Shown: positions 46,023 to 56,999 of the stretch, one piece after another
How the letters are laid out: each line of letters begins with the position of its first letter
How positions within the stretch are numbered: the stretch's first letter is position 1
Source: Chloranthus sessilifolius
Lineage: Eukaryota; Streptophyta; Magnoliopsida; Chloranthales; Chloranthaceae
NCBI GenBank assembly: GCA_021018995.1
Contig: CM037585.1
Location: 121,170,331-121,234,330, forward strand
Length of the DNA: 64,000 nucleotides
Direction: 5' to 3'
Program-made: the position numbers and the translations under genes
The notes under the pieces: model-generated
Told to the model about the DNA's origin: nothing
The model's input: only the letters and a program-made list of their open reading frames with translations
Databases searched by the model: none

Positions 46023-47420
46023 CTTTGATGACGTCATGTGCATTCCCTGCTTCTTGGGCTGTGACTGCGTAGGCTCTCCCTTGTACGACAGGCTTCCTCT
46101 CTTGTATCGGTCGTGGCATAGAAGCAGAAGCCGTCTTATCCTTGTTCACCTCAGGAAAATCTTTAATCATGTGGCCCACCTTGCCACATTTATAGCAATC
46201 TCGTGTCCCTTGCCTGCAATCTGCCATTTTGTGGGACTTGCCACATTTGTCACAAGTCTCCCTAGGTATAAAAGAAGCAGCTCGTGAGAAACCCTGTATA
46301 ACTACTGCTCCAGTGGTGGCAGCAGGGCTCTCATATCGTATCGGCCTCCCCAATGCAAGCAATGGAAATCTCTTATGGTTGGTTTGCTGCACCAGTCTCC
46401 CATACCCTGCTTGAAATGGTTGTCTCTGATTAGGTGCTACGAATCTTGGGTTTTTGTTCACCAGCTCATAGTTCCCTGTTCTACTCTAATCTACACTCCC
46501 TCTTCCCTGTTGTTCCCTTTGGCGGTATCGATTATTATTTTCTTCCTCAAAAACTAAAGCTTTACTCATGACCTCTCCATAGGCCTTTAACTAAAATGGT
46601 GCCACTCCTCCTCTAACGTCCGGTCTCAAGCCTTGTTGAAACCTCTTCGCTCTCATCACATCAGTAATCACCTAATCGAGAGCGAAGCGAGCAAGCCTCA
46701 TAAACTCCACACCGTACTCCCTTACTATCATTTGTCCTTGCAAGAGTTGCAAAAATTGTATCTCCATCTGATTCCTCACTACCCCAGGGAAATACTGTTT
46801 ATTGAACTCCTCCACAAACTCATCCCATGTCCAGGGCAATCCTGGGGTCTCCTGAGCCCTAGTCCTAGAAACGGACTTCCACCAAGGCCCAGCCTCCCCA
46901 TCTAACATATAAGCTGCCCAACGGACACTTTCATCTTCCGTGCACTTAAGCATGCTAAATACTTTTTCCATCTCGCTTAGCCAATTCTCTACAGCCATCG
47001 GCTCCGCTTGCCCAGAAAATCTAGTAGGTCGCATCCTCCTAAACTCAGTAAATGCATAAGCCACTGGCAGTGTAGGACCTACTGGAGGCGTAGGTGGCTG
47101 AAGTGATCACTAGCAGTGTGAGCTACCAAGGATGCTGCTTGTTGTGCCATGGCAGTCGCCATAGTTTTCATAGTATGTATCATCCTCTGACACTCTTCTC
47201 TCTCCTGATTTCTTTCTCTTACTCTTTCCTGCTCTCTCATATCCCTTTCCAAACGATATCGATCCTGATTCTCTGCCTGATCTCGGTTCTCTGGACCACT
47301 ACCCTTGAGAACCTCTCTATGTCCCATAGGTACACTGTTCGTAGACGAGATGAAATCATCTCTACTACGTAAATTCCTCTTATGACCGCCCCTGGGTCGG
47401 CCTCTTCCCCTATAAGACAT
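46023..47420 (-). pseudogene. E3 gag, broken
   Basis: ATG 47420 opens MSYRGRGRPRGGHKRN, then a charged E/R/Q coil (REQERVRERNQEREE). The core runs from FTEFRRMRPTRF to FMRLARFALD. Zinc knuckles: the first CDKCGKSHKMADC is kept, the second (CYKCGKVGHMIKDF) has lost its final Cys. Breaks: a frameshift near 47080, and stops near 46670 and 46590. Confidence 0.87.
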
Positions 47421-47509
47421 AGCTGTCTGCACGTGAAACCAAAGTTTTATTAGCAGAAGTCCCTATGCTTTAACAAAAATAATGATTATCAGAATTTCTA
47501 AACAAAAAA

Positions 47510-47521
47510 GCTCTGATACCA
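47510..47521 (-). other. Primer binding site of E3
   Basis: TGGTATCAGAGC on minus, two bases from the LTR end; initiator tRNA-Met type. Confidence 0.9.
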
Positions 47522-47523
47522 AC

Positions 47524-49977
47524 TGTGACAGCCCAGATTTTGGCACCCCAAAACCCGTGCCATTAGCACAACCCTCTAGGCCGTGCCCCTTTAGTCCATA
47601 TGGAACATTAGTATATCAAGCAACTCAAGTAAAACATGTAAACTGAACAACATGAAATAGAGACATGCTAGTCTAAAGCAAAAGCTCGAAAGACAGTTCT
47701 ACTTTCATGCCAACGCATGAAACAGAAGAACCAACCCGAACCGTCGGTGATAAGCAGGATCACCCCGAATGGTTCGCCAAAGAATATATTATTTAATTAT
47801 ATTTTTCTCAAAATAAAGGCTTGACATACCAAGTCATATAGAATACTCTAAAAAATCTCTCTCAATGTACGCAACTGGTCTTCTAGAAGAAGTCCTCAGG
47901 AGGAGGCTCTAACTCTTCCCCGGGCACGTAATCCGAATCTCCCGGATCTATGTCTCCCGAAGCCCCAGCAGCTGCAAGCAATGTACCTGCGATATATAGT
48001 CTAAAAGGGGTGAGCTACATCCTAGATCAATAGGGAAACAACAAGTGAATATATATGTCAAGTTCTCACATATATTTTTCAACAATTTAAAAGCATGATT
48101 TATCTGATGGAATTACTGAGAAGACATTTTAAATAACTGAAAGATATACTAGATGCAACTGTTGCTTTATATGGGTTTGTTCATTCTCAACTTGCTGATA
48201 TTAGTTATTGATTCAGCCTAATTACTTAAATCTTAACTTAAATATTCCCCAACTTACTATAGAGTCGGGCGCCAGATGGAATACCCTCCATAATCGTCTA
48301 AATAGATAATTTTCATATCTGTTTCTTTCTTGAATACCACCCAGGTCTCTTTCTCATAGGCGACGGGGTTTCTAGTCTCATACACACATCCCTGGGATGT
48401 CCAAACTGGTGTATCGATTGGCCACTGTATCGGTCACGGATATTCTATCGAGTCAGTCGTGGGTATCCCTCCACGTCGGTGGGGTATTATGTTCAAACCT
48501 TAAATAACCAAAGTATCAAATGTGTGCTACATATAATTATTCACCGTATAATTGTGCTAATTCATATCGATTAGGCCTTATCAATCTTTGTTCACTTTTG
48601 CTTTACAATATCACATACATCCCTGGGATGTCTAAGTCAATCGCATCATACAGATGCCTTTATCACATTTTCATCCCCTGTGGATGTCTCATTTTCGTTT
48701 ATTTACTTGTTGTCACACACGCACACACATTTAAAGATTTATATTTTGATACACAAATATTCATTTGAATCACTCTACATACATGCTTTTAAAAATTAAA
48801 ATACATGTTCAAGGTGTTCTCTGCCTCACGTCTCTGAATGTCCAAGCATCAAGGTCTAACACAGCTCCTTATGCTTGCGTTCCCTTGTACCACCTTTGGT
48901 ACACCATGGTATATGCAAAGCATCAAGAAAGATGCAATAAAGGAATAAGACCCTCCTTAAACCTCAAAGTCCAATTCCAAAACCAACTAAAACTGTCAAA
49001 ATCGATTAATTGATCTCCCAAAATCGATTAATCGAAATTCTAAATCGATTAATCGATCCCAAATCGATTAATCAAAAACCCAAACTTCGATTAATTGATC
49101 CCAAATCGATTAATCAAAAATCCAAACTCGATTGATCGATTTTAAAATCGATCAATCGATTTTCCCAGCTCTCCATTTTCCAGCGACTAGAAGTGCTCAA
49201 ACGATTAATCGATTTTAAAATTGATTAATCAAAATTCCAGAGTCGATTGATCAATTTCAAATCGATCAATCGGTTTCGGGCAATTCTGCCCAGCTTACTT
49301 CTGAAAGTCAATTCTGCCTAGCTTACCTCTGAACCAAAATCAATTAATCGATTTTTCCAAATCGATTAATCAATTTGGTCAGAAACTCAGCCCTTTTTTA
49401 GGAATTTCTTCCAAAGCTCTTCCTTTCCATTTTACTTTATTTTTACATCTTTTATTCATCTTTTGAACAACAATTGAATGCACCACTACTTATTTACATA
49501 ATCCACATTAAAATTCAACAAAACTCACCTCAAATCAATCTCTTGATTGATTGAATGGCTTGTTCAAAGGCGAGGGTTTCTAGCTTTTGCTTCAACGGTT
49601 CCAATCATGTTGAATGCGAACTTAAATGTTCAAACCCGTCTTTCAAATCGCATTAACTCCTAGCCATTACACCTTCCTTGATCTCTCTCTCTCTCTCTCT
49701 TAACTCTTCTTACTAACCCAAAACAAGAGAAATAACTTCTCTTAGGTTATTAAGTCCCTTATAACTCCCCTTATTTCAGTGTTAGGCATATACACCCAAG
49801 ATAGGTGTACATTGTTACTCATTAAACTTTAAACTACCCACACTTGCACACTTACTTATGACATCAACCTAAGTTGTACACACGGTCATCGAGTTGACTT
49901 TCACTTGGTCAACCTATAACCAATCAAGCACGCATCCTGAGCTCACTGTTAGACGCTCAATTTTTGGAGATATAGCA
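47524..49977 (-). repeat. 5' LTR of E3
   Basis: 2454 bp, TGTGACAGCC...ATAGCA on plus; the outer end has drifted from TTACA. The array at 48995-49375 is shorter than in the left LTR. Point differences between the two LTRs are frequent, so the insertion is not recent. Confidence 0.93.
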
Positions 49978-51156
49978 TGGGCGGATTATAAGGGTGTTGT
50001 AGACTGCTACGGGTGGATTATATGACATCATGGACCACTATGGGCGGATTATATGTGCATGTGTGGACCGCTATGGGAAAATTATATGGTACCTTTTGGG
50101 TCGCTAGGGCAGAATCAAATCGACCCGACGGCTAACCATAAATCAAATCGGCATGGCGGTTAAACCCATGAATCAAACCGGTACAGCGGCTAACCGTGAA
50201 TCGAACTGGCATGGCCGTTAAACCCATGAATTGAACTGGCACGATGGGATATTCGTGAATCAAACCGACACGGCGGCTAACTGTGAATCAAACTAGTATG
50301 ACAGTCTCTGTGAATCGAACTGGCATGGCAATCTCCGTGAGTCAAACCGGCACGACAAGATATTCGTGAATCGAACTATGTAAACTATGTGACAATGTGT
50401 AAACTATGCAAGTGAGTGTGAATCGAACTAGCACGGCAGTCTCCGTGAATCAAACCGGAATGACGGGATATCCGTGAATCAAACTGTGTAAGCTAAGTAA
50501 GAAAGTGTGAAATATATAAGTAAGCTAAGTGAAAATGTGTAAGACTTGTAAGTAAGCTAAGTAAGGATTGTGTAAGACATGTAGTAAGCCAAGTAAGAAT
50601 GTGTAAGACATGTATGTAAGCAAAGTAAGATTGTGCAAGACATGTAAATAAGCCAAGTAAGAGTGTGTAAGACTTGTGAGTAAGCCACGTAAGAATATGT
50701 AAGACATGTAAGTGAATGTGTAAATGCGTAAGCAACGTAAGAAATATATGAGGTGTGAGAGAATGTGATTCAAACTCAGTAAATCAAAGATAAGAAATAT
50801 GCTTTTGATAAGAGATCAGTTTCAATTTTGTTAAGAACATGTCTTTGAAATCAGTTTTGGCTTTGATAAGAAAATGTCTTCAAAATCAGTTTGCCTTTGA
50901 AATCAATTTTGATTTTGTTAAGAAAATGCCTTTGAACTCAGTTTCAGTTTTCATAAGAGAATTCCTTTAAACTCAGTTTCAATTTTTATAAGAGAATGCC
51001 TTTGAACTCAGTTTTAGTTTTTATAAAAGAATGCCTTTGAACTCAGTTTCAGTTTTGATTAAAAAATGTTTTGATCTTGTCTTTGAATCTATGCATGTGA
51101 TGAGATGTATATTGGTATTAGTTTTCTTCACTGAGCTTAGATGTTAGCTCATCCCG
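49978..51156 (+). repeat. F1 LTR, right part, made of four tandem arrays
   Basis: Resumes after the TGGGC duplicate. In order: GGACCGCTATGGGCGGATTATATG units (49983-50130), CGTGAATCAAACCGGCACGG units of about 30 bp (50130-50480), GTGTAAGACATGTAAGTAAG units of about 37 bp (50490-50745), and TTTGAACTCAGTTTCAG units of about 48 bp (50800-51075). It ends in a TTCACTGAGCTTAGATG phrase usual near Ty3 LTR ends and is cut by E4. No gene. Confidence 0.75.
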
Positions 51157-53602
51157 TGTGACAGCCCGGATTTCGGCACCCCAAAACTCGTGCCATCAGC
51201 ACGATCCTCCAGACCGTGCCCCAAAGCTATGCACGAAACATTGGTAAACAAGAAATAATAAAAAGATAAAGCAATTAATTTCATAAAGCAGAAATAGTTA
51301 ATATGCCCACTGGCACATTCAAAAGACAGTTTTACTTTCATGCCATTGCATGAACAGAGAACCGACCCAAACCATTGGTGATAAACAGATCACCCCTAAT
51401 GGTTCGCGAAAAGAATAGTTCAATCAAATTACATGTTTAACAAAAGAAGGCTTGACATACCAAGCCGTACAACTAGCTCTCAAAACTACTCTCTGTCAAA
51501 GTACACAGCAGAGTCTCCTAGAAGAAGTCCTCGGGTGGAGGCTCCAATTCGTCTCCAGGCACGTAATCCGAATCACCCGGATCTACGTCTCCCGAAGCCT
51601 CGACAGCTGCTAGCAATGGACCTGCGACGTATAGTCTAAAGGGTGAGCTACATCCTAGCTCAATAGGGAACAAACACAATGAACATATAAATTAAGACTC
51701 ACATATATTTCATGATATTCTAAGCATGATGTGTCTATACATTAGCTAGAAAATAGTTCAAAAGATGGTAATTTCATTCAAGGTTTACTGATAATCTGTA
51801 TGTCTTACTTTACTGTTGATTTATCATGAATGAAACTGAACAGGCCTAAAGTAAAACTTAAATCTTCAACTTAAGTAATCCCCGAGCAATATAGCATCGA
51901 GCCCCGATGAGATACCCTTCATCGTCGTCTAAATAGACAGTTGTAAATAATGTATTCCCTGGGAATACTACCCAAGCCCCTTTCTCACTAGGCGGCGGGG
52001 TTAAATATCACTCAACATCCCTAGGATGTGCTTACTGTTACAGATAAACCTCCGCACTGGTATACGGATTGGCCGCCGTACCGGTCACGGATATCCTACC
52101 GTGTCAGTCGTGGATATCCCGCCACGACTGTGGGGTATCCTATCAAACCTCAAATAATAAAAATAACATGTGCTTTACATATAGTTGTTCACCGTGTAAG
52201 TGTGCTATCTTATATCAGTTAGGCCTCAACAGTAATTATTCAATCCTATGTATACATCCCTGGAATGTATACATACCCGCATCACAGCTGATGCCTTTAT
52301 TACTTTCTCATCCCCTGGGGATGTCTCATTCTCATTAGCTTGCTTGATCTTAATTACTTGCATCACTACATACATGCTCTTGAAATTAAAGTACATGTTC
52401 AAGGAGTTCCCTACCTTAAGTTTCTGATGGTCCAACCATCAAGGTCCCACGCGGCTCCTTGTGCTCGCTTTCACACGTACCACCTATGGTACATCATAAC
52501 ACATGCAATACATCACTAAAGATGTAATGAAGAAGTCCTAGACAGACCCTCCATGAATCTCAAAGAAAAATTATAAAGTTAGGTAAAATTGCCAAAGTCG
52601 ATTAATCGATTCCCAAAATCGATTAATCGAAACACAATTCGATTAATCGATTCCCACAATCGATTAATCGAAACCCAAATCGATTAATCGATTCTCAAAA
52701 TCGATTAATCGAGATTCAAATTCGATTAATCGATCTCAAATCGATTAATCGAAGTCTCTAACATAATAATGTCGATTCTCAAATCGAGTGGTCGAAAGTC
52801 TGAAATTGATTAGTCAATCCCAAATCGATTAATCGAAATCCAAAATCGATTAATCGATTCCCAACTCGATTAGTCTATTTCCCCAGGTCTCCTTTCTCCA
52901 GCCACTGGAGGTACCCAGTCGATTAGTCGATTTCCAAATCGACTAATCGAAATCTGGCTTTCATGACTTTCCAACTTCTGAGCCAAAATCGATTAATCGA
53001 ATCCCAATTTCGATTAATCGATTTCGCCAGATTCAGCCCCCTTTCGGGCTGTTCTTCCAAATCTTTTTTCCTTCTTTTCTAAGCCTTTAATCTATCCTTT
53101 TAAGCATATTTGACTGAATTTAATCACTACACATCTATGCATTAACCTTGATTTAAAACTTACCTCAAGAATCCCTTCAAGGGATTGATTTGTTGGGTTT
53201 GATGGCTAGGGTTCCATCATTTGCTTCACGATCCCAATCGCTTTGAATCCATCAATGAATGCTCTAATTAGTCCTTTAATTTGCATTCACTTCCTCCTCA
53301 ATAACTCCTCATTACTTCTCTCTCTCTCTCTCTCCTCTTAACTCTTCAACAACCAAACAAGAGGGAAATAGGGTTATTAAACCCTTATATCCTCTCTTGG
53401 CCTTGTGTGTTAAACACATACACCAAAGATAGGTGTATGTGACTGCAACTTAACACAATACTTTACATTTAGGTCACACTAATCTCACATTAGTACCTAA
53501 CTTCATGAACTCAATGTTTGACCATCACTTGGTCAAACCTACGATCAATCGGGCACGGATCCTGAGGTCAAAGTCAAACGGTCAATTTTTTGAGATATTA
53601 CA
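51157..53602 (-). repeat. 3' LTR of E4
   Basis: 2446 bp, TGTGACAGCCCGGATTTCGG...GATATTACA. Closely similar to the E1 LTRs. Palindrome array at 52600-53025. Confidence 0.93.
52600..53025. promoter_or_regulatory. TCGATTAATCGA array in E4 LTR
   Basis: Around ten exact copies by eye plus variants; the CCACTGGAGGTACCCAGTCG module is at about 52898. Confidence 0.83.
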
Positions 53603-53615
53603 TTCTCCCCACCTT
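53603..53615 (-). other. Polypurine tract of E4
   Basis: AAGGTGGGGAGAA on minus, identical to E1. 53616-53891 is 3' UTR without a gene. Confidence 0.85.
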
Positions 53616-53891
53616 GGGAATTTTCGTCCTCGAAAATAACCCAAGGGTGCTCGCTTTGGTACCCCACGCATTGGGGTAGGACATAACCACACACACAAAA
53701 GTTGACGGATACATTACACAAAGCGAATAAACATAGTTAATTCAAGCACATCCTCAAAAAGTTTCTGTATTTCATTAAATTTATCAAAATTTACAAGTCT
53801 CTTTCACTTTGCTCCATAATTACAGTGGGGAATGTAAATACAACTATATTACAATATCCAAAAATGTCAAAATGAAACTATCATCAGCTGC

Positions 53892-54260
53892 TCACGCCAT
53901 CCCCTCTCCTGGCTGATCCGATGCAGGAGTGGGCTGCTCTGACTGGACTGGCGGCACTGGCGGTGGCTGGGTCATCTCTATAGGCTGTGGGTGACCCATC
54001 TCAGGTGGCTGCTCGGGCTGCTGTGGCACCGAGCCAAATGCATCGGCCGCAGAGGTACTCCCACGGAAAATGGCACCCGTATGGAATGCAGTCCGTCCTG
54101 CTGTCCACTCCGCCTCCTGCGCGAGGCGCTACTGGTAGTCCAACGAATAGATGTAGCGCACTGTATGGAACATCAAAAAGTCCATCCATCGGTTCATCCT
54201 CTCGTTGTTGGCCTCCATCCTAGCCAACACGTCCTTTATCGTCCGAGCCTGGCGAGCCGC
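53892..54260 (-). pseudogene. E4 aORF, in-frame extension past an internal TGA
   Basis: Same frame as the 396-codon ORF upstream: TIKDVLARMEANNERMNRW, FHTVRYIYSLDYQ, a TAG, then a Gln/Pro-rich end GEGMA and TGA 53892-53894. VLARMEANN and the G-x-G-x-A end are shared with E1, E3 or E5, so the original protein probably ended here at about 519 residues. Confidence 0.55.
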
Positions 54261-55451
54261 TCACCGACGATATGAAGAAGTCGGTGTGGCCGCCGCGGAC
54301 TGCGCTGGCGGCATAGGTGAAGCGGTGGTATGGGAGGGTGCCCCCTCCGCCGGTGGCTCAACCGGGTGTGCCCCACCCACGGGTGGGTCCTGACGTGGTG
54401 GTGGGGGTGGTGGTGGTGCCACTGCTGCTGCTGCTACTGCTGGTGCGGGACCCGGAGTCGATAGGGTCCGCTTCAGTAAATTGTAGCTACGGCTCCATGA
54501 AGAGTTCGAAAACGTCTTCACTAGGTCCATCGCCCTCTCCTCATGGGGCGATATCGCGTACTCGGGAGCATTGGAGTAACACTCCAACATGCTCGAGATG
54601 AGCCGAGCATAGGGCATCTTCTCCTTAGGGCTCAAGTTGCCCTTCATCAACTTGCCCTTTATATATCTCATCCCCTCTAGGATGATCATTGTTGCATCAA
54701 ACCAACGGCCACAGAAGGCCACATACAGTGCCTGCTGTACCAACTCTACCCGCTCAGTGTCGTGGCGCATCGGGTAGAGGTTGCACTTGATTATGGAATC
54801 AAGCATCCACATGTAGTGTGGGAGATCAACCCTCCTAATGGATGATCCCGACCCTTTCTTCCCGTTGATCATGCGGGTCATGATCTCCTCAAATCTCGCC
54901 ACTTCCTCGAAGGGTGGAAGAAGGGTGGTCTCGGGTACGAAATCGAGGTAGCACTCAAGTACCTCATGGACGTGGCGACGGGTGAATGTGTAGTCGCGAC
55001 CCTTTATGGTGGTCTTGACTACGTCATCGGTAGGTCCGTCCACGAGACCTTGGTAGAATAGTCTAACCAACCGAGGGTAGTAGGACCCACGGATTGGTTT
55101 CAAGACATTGCCGAGGCTGGCTTTTAAAAGGTAATTACGAGCCCATTGGGTCTCGCCCGGTACATCGGGGTTTGTAAAAAGGGTTTGATCGATAATGTAC
55201 TCGATCTCAAAGGTCTTAGCCGCCAACCACTCATTGGGTTGAAGTACAATGGTGGGTGGTGGTGGCATGGGCGTAGACTCACATGAAGACTCGCGCGAAG
55301 CCGCGCTCGTCGAACCGAAGGTGGTCTCCAATGCCGACGGTGATGGAGTCCTCATCGGTGATGGGGTAGGTGGTGGCGGTGCGGCGTTCTTATGCCAGAT
55401 CGAAAGTTTAAAGGTTGCCTTCTTTGAAGACAACCGAGTTTTAGGTGGCAT
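54261..55451 (-). CDS. E4 aORF, 396 codons, best preserved copy
   Basis: ATG 55451 (MPPKTRLSSKKATFK...). Residues 1-65 are basic, then Ser/Pro-rich. A folded-looking region at about 70-320 has NEWLAAKTFEIEYIIDQTLF, PRLVRLFYQGLVDGPTDD, KGRDYTFTRRHVHEVLECYL, MLDSIIKCNLYPMRHDTERV, FCGRWFDATMIILEGMRYI and KMPYARLISSMLECYSNAP. A Pro/Ala linker follows. It resembles the 'putative plant transposon protein' accessory ORF type. No catalytic motif, signal peptide or membrane helix is visible. Preceded by its own TATA box and palindrome array. The TGA at 54261-54263 may be a decayed Arg codon (E5 has CGC there). Function unknown; a DNA-binding or anti-silencing role is only a hypothesis. Confidence 0.7.
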   Translation of the reverse strand: MPPKTRLSSKKATFKLSIWHKNAAPPPPTPSPMRTPSPSALETTFGSTSAASRESSCESTPMPPPPTIVLQPNEWLAAKTFEIEYIIDQTLFTNPDVPGETQWARNYLLKASLGNVLKPIRGSYYPRLVRLFYQGLVDGPTDDVVKTTIKGRDYTFTRRHVHEVLECYLDFVPETTLLPPFEEVARFEEIMTRMINGKKGSGSSIRRVDLPHYMWMLDSIIKCNLYPMRHDTERVELVQQALYVAFCGRWFDATMIILEGMRYIKGKLMKGNLSPKEKMPYARLISSMLECYSNAPEYAISPHEERAMDLVKTFSNSSWSRSYNLLKRTLSTPGPAPAVAAAAVAPPPPPPPRQDPPVGGAHPVEPPAEGAPSHTTASPMPPAQSAAATPTSSYRR

Positions 55452-55695
55452 TTTGGTGAAAAGTTTAAGAAACTAGGGTTTTTTGACTCAATTTGAAACA
55501 AAAGACTCGAATCTAGGGTTTAATAGCTCAAATTTAACAAAACTAGGGTTTACCATAGGTTTTTTATCCGATGTAATGCGATTTTGATCCGAAATCATCT
55601 CGAAATGCTCAAACCCTATGTTGCAAAATCGGTCGGAGAGAAGAAGAAGAAGGTGTGCAAAGAAATGAATTCGAATGGAAAGAAAATCCCTTCGA

Positions 55696-55707
55696 TTTAT
55701 ATATATA
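55696..55707 (-). promoter_or_regulatory. TATA box of the E4 aORF
   Basis: TATATATATAAA on minus, 245 nt upstream of ATG 55451, next to the array. Confidence 0.6.
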
Positions 55708-55719
55708 GGCTCCGGCTCA

Positions 55720-56335
55720 ATTAATCGATTTCTAAAGTCGATTAATCGAGATTCAAAACTAGGTTAAGCCGCGTGAAATCGATTAATCAATTTTCAAAAT
55801 CGATTAATCGATTTTGTCGAAACTCAAAATCGATTAATCGAAATCGTATCCGTTTAAATTTTTAAGTTTTGGAGCTCACTTGTGTGAGCCAGTCGATTAA
55901 TCAAAATTCATTTCGATTAATCGAAATCCTAAAATCGATTAATCGAGATTCATTTTGATTAATCGAAATCGTATAGTCCATCAAATTTTTTCTAAAATTC
56001 TTAAGTAACTCGATTAGTCGAACTCCAGTTCGATTAATCGAAATCCCAAATCGATTAATCAAATTTTACTTTGATTAATCGAAATCGTAAAATTTCTTCA
56101 AGTTCCTCTAAAATTCTAAAGTTATTCGATTAATCGAATCCCCAGATCGATTAATCGAAAACATCAATCGATTAATCGAAACCAAAATCGATTAATCAAA
56201 ATTTTACTTTGTCATTTTTTTTAATCTCTTTTCAATTTCCAGTCACTGGCGCATGCCAGTCGACTAATCGACCAAAATCGATTAATCGAATTTCCAAATC
56301 GATTAATCGATTTGAAAATTGGTTAATCGGTTTTG
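55720..56335. promoter_or_regulatory. TCGATTAATCGA array upstream of E4 aORF
   Basis: Dense exact and near copies, with ACTGGCGCATGCCAGTCGA at about 56246-56264. It collinearly matches E1's 3830-4430 array. 56336-56640 has no gene. Confidence 0.85.
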
Positions 56336-56639
56336 ATCAGATTCTTCAGATTTAAAATTTTTTTATGTCTCCTTGATTTCTCTTGGTAAACTATGATACC
56401 AACTGGTCATTGGTTCTACAAAATACATTATTCCAATTTCGCGTTCAACACAGCGTTTCAGATTCTATGTGGATAAAATTATTCTCTTAAGTAATTTGAT
56501 CATAAGATCGACATTGAATTACAACACATGATTTAAATCCACAAACATGCTTGCGGTGATACAATTTTAGCTCTTAAGTTGTTGCAAACAAGGTCGAATA
56601 TTGTTCTTTCACGTTGGTCTCTCGTTCTCATGTAGCTTC

Positions 56640-56999
56640 TTCGGTTGGATGATGCTTCCATCAGACAAGTACTAATGGAATCACTTTTGTTCACAACACT
56701 TGTTCCTTTCGATCCAAAATCTCCACCGGCTCTTCGATCATAGTCATGTCCTCATGCATCTCAAATGATTGACCGCTCAACACGTGATCAAGGTCATTAA
56801 GGTACTTCCTGAGCATAGACACGTGGAACACATTGTGTACTTGATCGAATAATGGCGGCAATCCAATACGGTAAGCAACTTCCCCTACTCGACCCAAAAC
56901 TTCAAAAGGTCCAAGATAGCGGGGACTTAGCTTCCCTCTCTTTCCAAACCTCATCACCCCTTTCATAGGTGACACTTTCACAAACACGTGTTCACCCAC
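56640..56999 (-). pseudogene. E4 integrase tail with chromodomain, broken
   Basis: MGEHVFVKVSPMKGVMRF, SPRYLGPFEVLGRVGEVAYR, SMLRKYLNDLDHV, EILDRKEQVL, then a stop; the chromodomain continues in decayed form to about 56590. TAG at 57042-57044 upstream matches E1 and E3. Confidence 0.82.

Larger units (their letters stand above)
37434..49977 (-). mobile_element. E3: complete E-type retrotransposon with target duplications
   Basis: 12,544 bp with two LTRs (37434-39942 and 47524-49977), PBS, PPT and identical 5-bp flanks TGGGC (37429-37433 and 49978-49982), inserted in F1. The gene order is as in E1. Coding regions are decayed and integrase has lost two catalytic Asp, so it is not autonomous. 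Confidence 0.95.

Noticed and set aside
50493-50773. Leu/His/Tyr-rich repeat protein on minus in F1
   Set aside because: Generated by a tandem DNA repeat of about 37 bp; frame shifts between units and no start context.
54261-55451. aORF as a VANC (DUF1985) protein
   Set aside because: The functional parallel is attractive, but I do not see DUF1985 motifs; kept as an analogy only.
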